Source: Acidimicrobiia bacterium
GTDB taxonomy: Bacteria > Actinomycetota > Acidimicrobiia > Acidimicrobiales > CAIXPF01
Direction of reading: 5' to 3'
Length of the DNA: 36,552 nt
NCBI GenBank assembly: GCA_009377505.1
Contig: WHTX01000011.1
Coordinates: forward strand, 1-36,552
Below the pieces are notes generated by a model that worked only from the letters and a program-made list of their open reading frames with translations, was not told the DNA's origin and did not search any database. Of this stretch, positions 30,102 to 36,552 are shown piece after piece. The position numbers and the translations under genes were made by a program. Each line of letters starts with the position of its first letter. Position 1 is the first letter of the stretch.

Positions 30102-31186
30102 TGGCGCTCGTACCGTCCGACTACCTCAAGCGGTCGTACCTGGCAGACATGGTGATCGCCGACACGAGGACCCGCAAGCTGGCTGCCCTCGCCCTCATCG
30201 GCGTCGTCCTGGTCGTGCCGGCGTTCGCCAGCGGCTTCGTCGTCACCGTGTTGAACCTCGTGGCGATGGCCACGCTCGGGGCGCTCGCCCTCAACCTGTT
30301 GATCGGCGTGGCGGGCCAGGTGTCGATCGGGTCGGCCGCGTTCCTCGCCATCGGGGCCTTCTCCGCCGCCTACTTCGGTAGCGGGCACGGTGTGCCGTTC
30401 CTCGTCGTCGTGCCGCTCTCGGCCGTCGTGGCGGCGGCGGTCGGCGCAGTCGTCGGCGTCCCAGCCCTGCGCCTGCGGGGCCTGTACCTGCTCATCGCCA
30501 CCCTGGCGCTGCACTACATCGTCGTGTACATCGTGCGGCGGTACCAGGCGGCCGAAGCGGGCGCGGTCGGCTTCCTCATGCCCACGCCGTCGCTCTTCGG
30601 CGTGCGGCTGTCTTCGCCGACGTCGTGGTACTACCTCCTCGTGCCTTGCTCGGCAGCAGGGGCGCTCCTCGTCACGAACCTGTTGCGCAGCCGCTACGGG
30701 CGCGCGTGGATGGCCATCCGCGATCGGGACATCGCGGCCGAGATCATCGGCATCAACGTCAGCTCCTACAAGATCCTCGCCTTCGTCGTGAGCGCCTTCC
30801 TCACCGGCTTCCAGGGAGCCCTCTTCGCCTACTACCTCAAGGTCGTCGACGCCGACGCGTTCACGTTCCACCTCGCGGTGCAATACGTGGCGATGATCAT
30901 CATCGGCGGCATGGGGTCCGTCCTCGGGTCGTACTTCGGGGCGGCGTTCGTGATCGGCCTGCCCTACATGGTGCAGGAGGTCGTCAAGCGGGTCCCTGAA
31001 TCGGCTCCCGGCGCGGACATCCTCCACCGCGACGTCTTCGACATCCAGGCCGCGCTCTACGGCGCCGCCATCGTGCTCTTCTTCCTCGTTGAGCCGCGCG
31101 GGCTCGTCGCCCTCTGGGGCCGTGTGACCACCTACCTGCGGCTGTGGCCGTTCCGTCGGGAAGGAGCCGTGGGCGATGGCAGCTGA
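30101..31186 (+). CDS. livM: LivM-type ABC permease
   Basis: A 361-aa membrane protein. After about 25 residues come LAALALIGVVLVVPAFASGFVVTVLNLVAMATLGALALNLLIGVAGQVSIGSAAFLAIGAF, the LivM hallmark ('ALxLNLxxGxxGQxSxGxAxFxxxGAY'), then VPALRLRGLYLLIATLALHYIV, RYGRAWMAIRDRDIAAEIIGINVSSYKILAF, and the ATPase-docking region MIIIGGMGSVLGSYFGAAFV. ATG 30101 is used because GAGGGGG lies 8 nt upstream. It overlaps livF by 11 nt. Confidence 0.93.
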   Translation: MALVPSDYLKRSYLADMVIADTRTRKLAALALIGVVLVVPAFASGFVVTVLNLVAMATLGALALNLLIGVAGQVSIGSAAFLAIGAFSAAYFGSGHGVPFLVVVPLSAVVAAAVGAVVGVPALRLRGLYLLIATLALHYIVVYIVRRYQAAEAGAVGFLMPTPSLFGVRLSSPTSWYYLLVPCSAAGALLVTNLLRSRYGRAWMAIRDRDIAAEIIGINVSSYKILAFVVSAFLTGFQGALFAYYLKVVDADAFTFHLAVQYVAMIIIGGMGSVLGSYFGAAFVIGLPYMVQEVVKRVPESAPGADILHRDVFDIQAALYGAAIVLFFLVEPRGLVALWGRVTTYLRLWPFRREGAVGDGS

Positions 31187-32060
31187 GCTGGGCACAATCG
31201 GTGCGCCGGAGGCAACATCGGCCACCTCGTCGGCGCCGCCAGCGCCGCGGCCGGCTGGACAGGTCGCCGACCTCGAGTTGCGCCGGGTCGTGGTCACGTA
31301 CAACCGGGTCGCCGTCGCCATCCAGGAGGTGTCCCTGCGCGTGCCGGCCGGACGGGTCGTGGCCGTGCTCGGGGCCAACGGTGCCGGCAAGACCACCACC
31401 CTGCGCGCTGTGAGCGGGTTCCTGCCGGGCGACGGCGCCGCCGTGACCGGAGGCACGGTGCTCTACGGCCACGCGGACCTCACGGGTCGCAAGCCCCACG
31501 TGGTCGCCCGGCGGGGCGTCGTGCTGATCCCCGAACGGCACAAGGTGTTCGCCACACTCAGCGTGGAGGACAACCTGCGCTGCGTGCCCGTGCCGAAAGA
31601 TCGGGGGGACCACGCCGCCACCTTGGCGCTCATCGACGAGCTCTTCCCGGTGTTGTCCAAGCGGCGTCGCCAGCTGGCTGGGTACCTCAGCGGCGGTGAG
31701 CGCCAGATGCTCGCCATCGCCAAGGCGCTGCTGCTCGAGCCGAACGTGCTATTGGCTGACGAGCTCTCCCTCGGCATCGCGCCCGCGCTCCTCACCCGCA
31801 TCCTCGAGGCGGTGCGCCAGATCAACGCCCAGCGAGGCGCCAGCGTGCTGCTCGTCGAGCAGAACGCGGCAGCAGCGCTCGAGATCGCTGACCACGTCTA
31901 CGTGCTCGAGACGGGGCGCGTCGTGCTCGACGGCACACCCGCCGAGCTCACGGAGCACGCCGACGTGCAGAACTTCTACCTGGGCACGAGCGACGGGTCC
32001 GGAGAGAGGAGCTACGCCGACGTGAAGCAGTACCGCAAGGCGCGGCGGTGGGCGCGGTGA
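31176..32060 (+). CDS. livF: LivF-type ABC ATPase
   Basis: A 294-aa ATPase with an Ala/Pro-rich N-terminal tail of about 28 residues. Walker A GANGAGKT (about 67-74), Q-loop region [19 protein letters not shown] (the 'PExRxxFxxLTVxENL' box that separates LivF from LivG), signature LSGGERQ, Walker [15 protein letters not shown] (the usual DEPSLGL reads DELSLGI) and switch region [22 protein letters not shown]. The C-terminus extends about 20 residues beyond the usual end. It pairs with LivG as the heterodimeric motor. Confidence 0.9.
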   Translation: MAAELGTIGAPEATSATSSAPPAPRPAGQVADLELRRVVVTYNRVAVAIQEVSLRVPAGRVVAVLGANGAGKTTTLRAVSGFLPGDGAAVTGGTVLYGHADLTGRKPHVVARRGVVLIPERHKVFATLSVEDNLRCVPVPKDRGDHAATLALIDELFPVLSKRRRQLAGYLSGGERQMLAIAKALLLEPNVLLADELSLGIAPALLTRILEAVRQINAQRGASVLLVEQNAAAALEIADHVYVLETGRVVLDGTPAELTEHADVQNFYLGTSDGSGERSYADVKQYRKARRWAR

Positions 32061-32866
32061 CGGCCTCCGGGCTGCCCCAGCCGAGCGAGTACCAACTGGA
32101 GATCGACCAGGTGAGCTTGGCGTTCGGCGGCAACCAGGCGCTCGACAGCGTCAGCTTCGGGGTGCCCGCCGGCTCGGTCTTCGGCATCGTGGGCCCGAAC
32201 GGCGCCGGCAAGACGAGCCTCCTCAACTGCGTCAACGGCTTCTACCGGCCCCAGTCGGGCCGGATCCTCTTCGAGGGCACGCCCATCACCGGCATGCGCC
32301 CCTACGAGATTGCCCGCCGAGGCGTCGGGCGCACGTTCCAGAACGTGGAGCTGTTCCAGGACGCGACGACGCTCGACAACATCATGCTGGGCCGGCACCT
32401 GCACATGCGCAGCAGCGTGTTCGCCTCCGCCATCCACTGGGGTCGCGGTCGGCGGGAGGAGGCACGGCACCGGCTCGCCGTGGAGCGGGTCATCAAGTTC
32501 CTCGAGATCGAGCACCTCCGAAAGCGGGCGGTCGCCAACCTGCCCTGGGGCATGCAGAAGCTCGTCGAGATCGGCCGGGCACTCTCCACGGAGCCCCGCC
32601 TGCTGTTGCTCGACGAACCGACGTCGGGCATGAACCGAGAGGAGAAGGAGGACGTGGCCCGAGCCATCGTGCGCATGAAGCGGGAGATGGGCATCACCCA
32701 AGTGCTCATCGAACACGACATGCGCTTCGTGTCCGACCTGTGCGACCACGTCGTCGTGCTGGACTTCGGCCGCCAGATCGCGTACGGCACGCCGGCGGAG
32801 ATCAGCCGCGACGAGCGGGTCATCGAGGCCTACCTCGGCCGGGGGCTGCAGAAGGCGACGTCATGA
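32057..32866 (+). CDS. livG: LivG-type ABC ATPase
   Basis: A 269-aa ATPase. Walker [33 protein letters not shown] (the LivG box 'RTFQNxxLFxxxTVxxNV'), Walker [16 protein letters not shown] and switch [19 protein letters not shown]. The signature is LPWGMQK instead of LSGGQ, as in the LPYGxQK subgroup of HAAT transporters. An insertion around [15 protein letters not shown] is normal for LivG. GTG 32057 gives the GTGA overlap seen at other junctions; GTG 32048 would add three residues. Confidence 0.9.
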   Translation: MTASGLPQPSEYQLEIDQVSLAFGGNQALDSVSFGVPAGSVFGIVGPNGAGKTSLLNCVNGFYRPQSGRILFEGTPITGMRPYEIARRGVGRTFQNVELFQDATTLDNIMLGRHLHMRSSVFASAIHWGRGRREEARHRLAVERVIKFLEIEHLRKRAVANLPWGMQKLVEIGRALSTEPRLLLLDEPTSGMNREEKEDVARAIVRMKREMGITQVLIEHDMRFVSDLCDHVVVLDFGRQIAYGTPAEISRDERVIEAYLGRGLQKATS

Positions 32867-34047
32867 GCGGGTTCTCCGGCACCACCGCCCTCGTCGGCAT
32901 CGGCGAGACCGACTACGTGCGGGGCGCCGACGAATCGCCCCTCGAACTCATGCTGGCCGCCTCGCGCACAGCCATCGCGGATGCAGGGCTCACTCCGGCG
33001 GATGTCGACGGGGTCATCCCCCCGCCCGGCTTCGCTGCCGCCGAGGAGATCGCGGCCCACCTCGGGATCAGCGACCTGCGCTACTCGGTGACGGTGCACA
33101 TGGGTGGGGCGAGCATGACCGCCTCCCTACAGAGCGCGGCGATGGCCCTGACCGCCGGCGTCGCCAAGAATGTGCTCGTCACCATGGGATGGAACGGCTT
33201 CTCGGCGCTCCAGCCTCGACCCGGCGTGCGCCGCCCCCGGCGGGGGCCCGACCCCGGCTCCTTCAGCGGGATCCTGCCCGACTTCTTCGTGCCCTACGGG
33301 CTGCGCTCGGCCGCCCAGTCCTACGCCCTCTACCTCAACCGCTACAAGCAGTTCCACGATGTTCCCGAAGAGGCGGCAGCAGCGATCGCCCTCGCCTGCC
33401 GGCGCCACGCCCAGCTCAACGAACGGGCGCTGATGGCCGGCCGGGAGATGACGATGGAGGACTACCTCGCCTCGCCCGTGCTAGCCGAGCCGCTGCGCAA
33501 GCTCGACTGCTGCCTCGAGACGGACTGCGCCACCGCCGTCGTGCTCACGTCGACCGAACGGGCACGGGACCTGCCCCACGTGCCCGTCGTCTACCTCGCC
33601 GGCGCTGAGGGCCACCCCTACCCCGCCGACGACATCACCAACCGGGCCGATCCCCTGCGCATCGGTCTCCACGAAGCGGCGCCTCGGGCCTTTGCCATGG
33701 CCGGCGTGTCGCCCACCGACGCCGACTTCCTCCAGATCTACGACTGCTTCACCTATGTGGTGCTCGTAGAGCTCGAGGCGCTCGGCCTCGCCGAGCCGGG
33801 CGGCGCCGCCGACTTCGTCGGCGACGGTTCGGTCATCTCCCTCGGGGGACGCTACCCGCTCAACACGCATGGCGGGCTGCTCTCCCAAGGGCACTGCTGG
33901 GGGTTCAATCACGTGGTCGAGGCGGTACGCCAGCTCCGCCACGATGCCGGTCGCGCCCAGGTGGAGGGCGCTGAGGTCGGCGTGGTCACGGGCTACGGCG
34001 ACCTCGGTGACGGCAGCCTTGCCGTCCTCGCTCGGGGAGCTGCCTGA
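32863..34047 (+). CDS. Thiolase-like protein (lipid-transfer/SCP-x thiolase type), nucleophile Cys absent
   Basis: A 394-aa thiolase-fold protein: [113 protein letters not shown] and the C-terminal loop [21 protein letters not shown]. At the usual nucleophile Cys position the sequence is MGGASM (about 80-85), so canonical thiolysis chemistry is doubtful, as in other members of this 'lipid-transfer' group. The GHC of the C-terminal loop keeps His and Cys. The ATG at 32863 overlaps the LivG stop (ATGA). It should form a complex with the DUF35 protein next door, like the Ltp2/ChsH2 type of aldolase or thiolase pairs. Confidence 0.87.
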   Translation: MSGFSGTTALVGIGETDYVRGADESPLELMLAASRTAIADAGLTPADVDGVIPPPGFAAAEEIAAHLGISDLRYSVTVHMGGASMTASLQSAAMALTAGVAKNVLVTMGWNGFSALQPRPGVRRPRRGPDPGSFSGILPDFFVPYGLRSAAQSYALYLNRYKQFHDVPEEAAAAIALACRRHAQLNERALMAGREMTMEDYLASPVLAEPLRKLDCCLETDCATAVVLTSTERARDLPHVPVVYLAGAEGHPYPADDITNRADPLRIGLHEAAPRAFAMAGVSPTDADFLQIYDCFTYVVLVELEALGLAEPGGAADFVGDGSVISLGGRYPLNTHGGLLSQGHCWGFNHVVEAVRQLRHDAGRAQVEGAEVGVVTGYGDLGDGSLAVLARGAA

Positions 34048-34097
34048 TGGCGCGCCGGACCCGACGACCGCAGGAACGCCAGGAGGGGACGGCGTGA
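34047..34097 (+). CDS. Arg-rich mini-ORF bridging the thiolase and Zn-ribbon genes
   Basis: A 16-codon frame ([16 protein letters not shown]). Its ATG shares a base with the thiolase stop (TGATG), and its TGA overlaps the next GTG start (GTGA). The AGGAGG of the next gene (34081-34086) is inside it. This is the same design as the mini-ORF at 30060. Confidence 0.35.
   Translation: MARRTRRPQERQEGTA
34081..34086 (+). promoter_or_regulatory. Ribosome-binding site of the Zn-ribbon/OB-fold gene
   Basis: A perfect AGGAGG 7 nt before GTG 34094. It decides that start over other in-frame codons. Confidence 0.75.
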
Positions 34098-34513
34098 CCG
34101 GCCCCAACGCAGCGGGGCGCAAGTACGTCCCCCGCCCGACCGGGCTCAACGCCGAGTTCTACGAGGCGGCGAGCGGGGGCGCGCTGCACCTCCAGCGCTG
34201 CAGCGACTGCGGCCGCTTCCGTCACCCGCCGCGCTACTACTGCGCGGCGTGCGGCTCCGGGACGTACGACTGGGCCCAGAGCGACGGCCAGGGGCTGCTG
34301 TTCTCCTGGACCGTGACGCACCGCGCCTACGACTGGGGCTGGGCCGACGACCTGCCCTACGCCACCGGGGTCGTCGACATTGCCGAGGGGGTCCGCGTCG
34401 TCGGCGCTCTCGAGCACGTGGCCCCGGAGGAGTTGGCGATCGGCCTGCCGGTGCGGGCCCACCTCGCACCCGTCGAGGAGGGCTTCGTCTTCATCAGCTT
34501 CCGCCCACGTTGA
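34094..34513 (+). CDS. Zn-ribbon/OB-fold protein (DUF35, acyl-CoA-binding partner of thiolases)
   Basis: A 139-aa protein. An N-terminal helix (LNAEFYEAASGGALHLQRC) leads to a rubredoxin-like Zn ribbon CSDC (from about residue 36) and CAAC (from about 50), then an OB fold: GLLFSWTVTHRAYDWGWADDLPYATGVVDIAEGVRVVGALE and LPVRAHLAPVEEGFVFISFRP. DUF35 proteins bind the CoA ester and complete the active site of a thiolase-like partner, here the gene immediately upstream. GTG 34094 is supported by AGGAGG. A 58-bp gap separates it from the CoA-transferase gene. Confidence 0.92.
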   Translation: MTGPNAAGRKYVPRPTGLNAEFYEAASGGALHLQRCSDCGRFRHPPRYYCAACGSGTYDWAQSDGQGLLFSWTVTHRAYDWGWADDLPYATGVVDIAEGVRVVGALEHVAPEELAIGLPVRAHLAPVEEGFVFISFRPR

Positions 34514-34571
34514 GGCCGAGAATGCCGGCGAACCTGGGTACGACGGCGTACGTACGAGAGGGGAACACACC

Positions 34572-36552
34572 GTGTTGAGTGACGTCAGGGTGCTCGACCT
34601 GACCGACGAGCGGGGTCAGTTCGCGGGCGCGATCCTGGCGCGCCTAGGCGCCGATGTCATCGCCGTCGAGCCTCCCGGCGGCACGTCGTCGCGCCGGCTG
34701 CGGCCCTTTGCCGGCGGTCGGCCCGACATCGAGCGCAGCTTGTGGCACTGGGCGTACAACGGCGGGAAGAAGAGCGTGGTGGTCGACTCGTCCACCGATG
34801 CGGGCCGGGCCGCCGTGGCCCGACTCGCCGCCGACGCCGACATTGTGCTCGACAGCGGAGCGCTCGCCGTCGACCTCGCCGTCCTGCGGCGCAGCTGTCC
34901 GCACCTCGTCACGGTGATCATCCACGGTCTCGGCGCTGGCGGACCGCACGCCGACTGGCACACCACCGACCTCACGGTTTGGGCGGCGAGCGGCGCGATG
35001 CACACGACCGGCGACGCCGATCGGGCCCCCGTGCGGCCTTCGGCGCCCCAGAGCTGGCTGAACGCCTCCGCCGACGCGGCCGGCGCGGCCCTCGTCGCCC
35101 TCGCCGAGCGGGAAGTCTCCGGTCTCGGCCAGCACGTCGACATCGCCGCCCAGGTGTCCTCGATGCAGGCCACCCAGTCCGCGGTGCTCGCCCACGCCGT
35201 CGGAGCGACGCCGAACCGCCGCATGGGAGCGAAGACAGACTACGGGGCCATGAGCTTTCGAGTGTTGTGGCCGGCCAAGGACGGCTGGGTGTGCGCCGGC
35301 ATCCAGTTCGGGGTCTCCCTGGGCGCTTTCACCCACCGCCTGATGAGCTGGATGTGCGAAGAGGGGTTCTGCGACGAGGCGACGCGGGACAAGGACTGGG
35401 TCACCTACGGCATGGCGCTGGAGGACGGGACCGAGCCCGTCGCGGAGTACGAGCGAGTGCAGGCGTGCCTCGAGCGGTTCACCGCGTCGAAGACGAAGGG
35501 GGAACTGCTCGAGGGCGCCCTGTACCGCAAGCTGCTGATGGCACCGGTGTTCACGGTCGGCGAGGTGCTCGAGAACCCGCACCTCGCCGCCCGGGGCTTC
35601 TGGGACGAACTCGAGGTGGACGGCCGCCGTGTCCGCACGCCGGGAGCCCTCTTCCGTAGCGATCGCCCGTTGCCCGCTCCCCTCGGCCGCGCGCCACGCC
35701 TTGGCGAGCACCAAGACCTTCTCACCACTCTCAGCCAGGAGCGGCGCGCCACAGGGGCGCCCGCCGCGCCCACCGAGCCTGGCCCGGCTCGTGCACTCGG
35801 CGGTCTCAAGGTGCTCGACCTCGGGTGGGCGGTCGCAGGACCCTGGTCGACCCGAGTCCTGGCCGACCACGGCGCGACCGTTGTCAAGATCGACTCGAGC
35901 CGCGTCATCGACGCCGCCCGCACTGTCGGGCCGTTCGTGGCCGACCAGCCGGGAGTCGACAACTCCGTCATCTACAACAACGGGGCCGCCGGCAAGCTGA
36001 GCCTCGGCCTCGACATCACAAACCCCGTCGGCCGGCAGGTGCTTCTCGACCTCGTCAGCTGGGCCGACGTGCTCACCGAGAACTTCACGCCCGGTGTCAT
36101 GGCACGCCACGGCCTCTCAGACGCGGAGCTACACGAGCTCAACCCCGGCCTCATTGTCGTACACAGCAGCATGATGGGCCAGAGCGGGCCCATGTCGATC
36201 TTCGCCGGGGTCGGGACCATGGGCGCCGCCATCGCCGGCTTCTACAACCTCACGGGCTGGGCCGACCGCCCCCCGGCCCCGCTCAACGCCTACACCGACT
36301 ACATCACACCGAGGATAGCGCTGGCGGGCCTGCTCGCCGCCCTGCACCAGCGGCGGCGCACGGGCCAGAGCAGAGCCATCGACGTCTGCCACGCCGAGGT
36401 GGCGTGCCACTTCCTCGCGCCAGCGCTGTGGAACTGCGCACTGAACGGGGTCGAGCCGTCCCGCATGGGCAACGACGACGACAACGTCAGCCCGCACGGC
36501 GTGTACCCGACCCGGGGTGAGGACCAATGGGTCGCCCTCGCCTGCGAGGATG
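34572..36552 (+). CDS. Tandem CaiB/BaiF-type (family III) CoA-transferase, runs off the window
   Basis: Open from GTG 34572 (after GAGAGGGGAAC) to the window end, 660 codons with no stop. The first family-III domain runs from VRVLDLTDERGQFAGAILARLGADVIAVEPPGG to about residue 385 (FRSDRPLPAPLG), with GLGQHVDIAAQ at the catalytic Asp position. After a Pro/Ala linker a second domain begins GLKVLDLGWAVAGPWSTRVLADHGATVVKID, continues with YNNGAAGKLSLGLDITNP, DVLTENFTPGVMARHG and GQSRAIDVCHAEVACHF (second catalytic Asp), and is cut at the end of the window. Two-domain versions occur in the family. It would move CoA between acids, avoiding ATP cost, or activate the pathway substrate. Confidence 0.88.
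   Translation, partial: MLSDVRVLDLTDERGQFAGAILARLGADVIAVEPPGGTSSRRLRPFAGGRPDIERSLWHWAYNGGKKSVVVDSSTDAGRAAVARLAADADIVLDSGALAVDLAVLRRSCPHLVTVIIHGLGAGGPHADWHTTDLTVWAASGAMHTTGDADRAPVRPSAPQSWLNASADAAGAALVALAEREVSGLGQHVDIAAQVSSMQATQSAVLAHAVGATPNRRMGAKTDYGAMSFRVLWPAKDGWVCAGIQFGVSLGAFTHRLMSWMCEEGFCDEATRDKDWVTYGMALEDGTEPVAEYERVQACLERFTASKTKGELLEGALYRKLLMAPVFTVGEVLENPHLAARGFWDELEVDGRRVRTPGALFRSDRPLPAPLGRAPRLGEHQDLLTTLSQERRATGAPAAPTEPGPARALGGLKVLDLGWAVAGPWSTRVLADHGATVVKIDSSRVIDAARTVGPFVADQPGVDNSVIYNNGAAGKLSLGLDITNPVGRQVLLDLVSWADVLTENFTPGVMARHGLSDAELHELNPGLIVVHSSMMGQSGPMSIFAGVGTMGAAIAGFYNLTGWADRPPAPLNAYTDYITPRIALAGLLAALHQRRRTGQSRAIDVCHAEVACHFLAPALWNCALNGVEPSRMGNDDDNVSPHGVYPTRGEDQWVALACED

Noticed and set aside
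1-36552. CRISPR arrays, tRNA, rRNA and insertion sequences
   Set aside because: No regularly spaced repeats, tRNA-like cloverleaf or CCA ends, rRNA stretches or transposase motifs were seen on either strand.

Overview
The window reads as a high-GC actinomycetote chromosome segment. Class Acidimicrobiia is my best guess (inference), because it combines luciferase-like (F420/flavin) oxidoreductases, a Baeyer-Villiger-type monooxygenase, several branched-chain-type substrate-binding lipoproteins, SARP regulation and an RsrA/SigR-like ECF module. GTG starts, 4-nt ATGA/GTGA cistron overlaps and G/C third positions are everywhere. No tRNA, rRNA, CRISPR array or intact mobile element was seen.

Layout. 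(1) 1-618: remnants of a thioredoxin-reductase-like gene and a truncated VOC protein. (2) 685-7341, minus strand: a redox/radical-SAM operon. In transcription order it holds a DUF3179 lipoprotein (one frameshift), a SAM methyltransferase, a glutaredoxin-like protein, a mercuric-reductase-like disulfide oxidoreductase, a 57-aa protein, a Tes/MJ0619-like radical SAM enzyme and a second methyltransferase with a CysCys pair. The last five are joined by overlaps or short gaps. (3) 7.7-8.6 kb: decayed isochorismatase and methyltransferase genes. (4) 8797-9771: a diadenylate-cyclase-domain protein with an altered DGA motif. (5) 10152-11469: an ECF sigma factor, its zinc anti-sigma factor and a truncated rhodanese; a second zinc anti-sigma-like gene diverges from a shared back-to-back SigR-type promoter. 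(6) 11757-12994: a four-helix membrane protein and a secreted Cys-rich protein, converging on a strong hairpin. (7) 13111-15817: a SARP-BTAD-receiver fusion and a NarL-type histidine kinase, preceded by three 11-bp-phased direct repeats. (8) 15814-16034: two tiny coupled genes. (9) 16334-22866: two paralogous substrate-binding lipoproteins alternating with a luciferase-like oxidoreductase and a Baeyer-Villiger-type monooxygenase. (10) 22.9-24.5 kb: decayed DNA with DrrA/DrrB-like ABC exporter remnants. (11) 24479-36552: a second luciferase-like enzyme, then a tightly packed operon encoding a substrate-binding protein, acyl-CoA ligase, LivH, LivM, LivF, LivG, thiolase-like protein, Zn-ribbon/OB-fold partner and a tandem CaiB-type CoA-transferase that runs off the window.

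The last operon looks like an uptake-and-activation system for a carboxylic acid: import by a HAAT-type ABC transporter, CoA activation, and thiolase/CoA-transferase processing. Its cistrons overlap all the way from 25905 to 34513, and the only two gaps are bridged by short Arg-rich mini-ORFs. The least-described parts are the Tes-like radical SAM operon, the mini-ORF relay, the SARP-receiver fusion with its phased repeats, the divergent SigR-type promoter with two zinc anti-sigma-like proteins, and the DGA-variant DAC protein.
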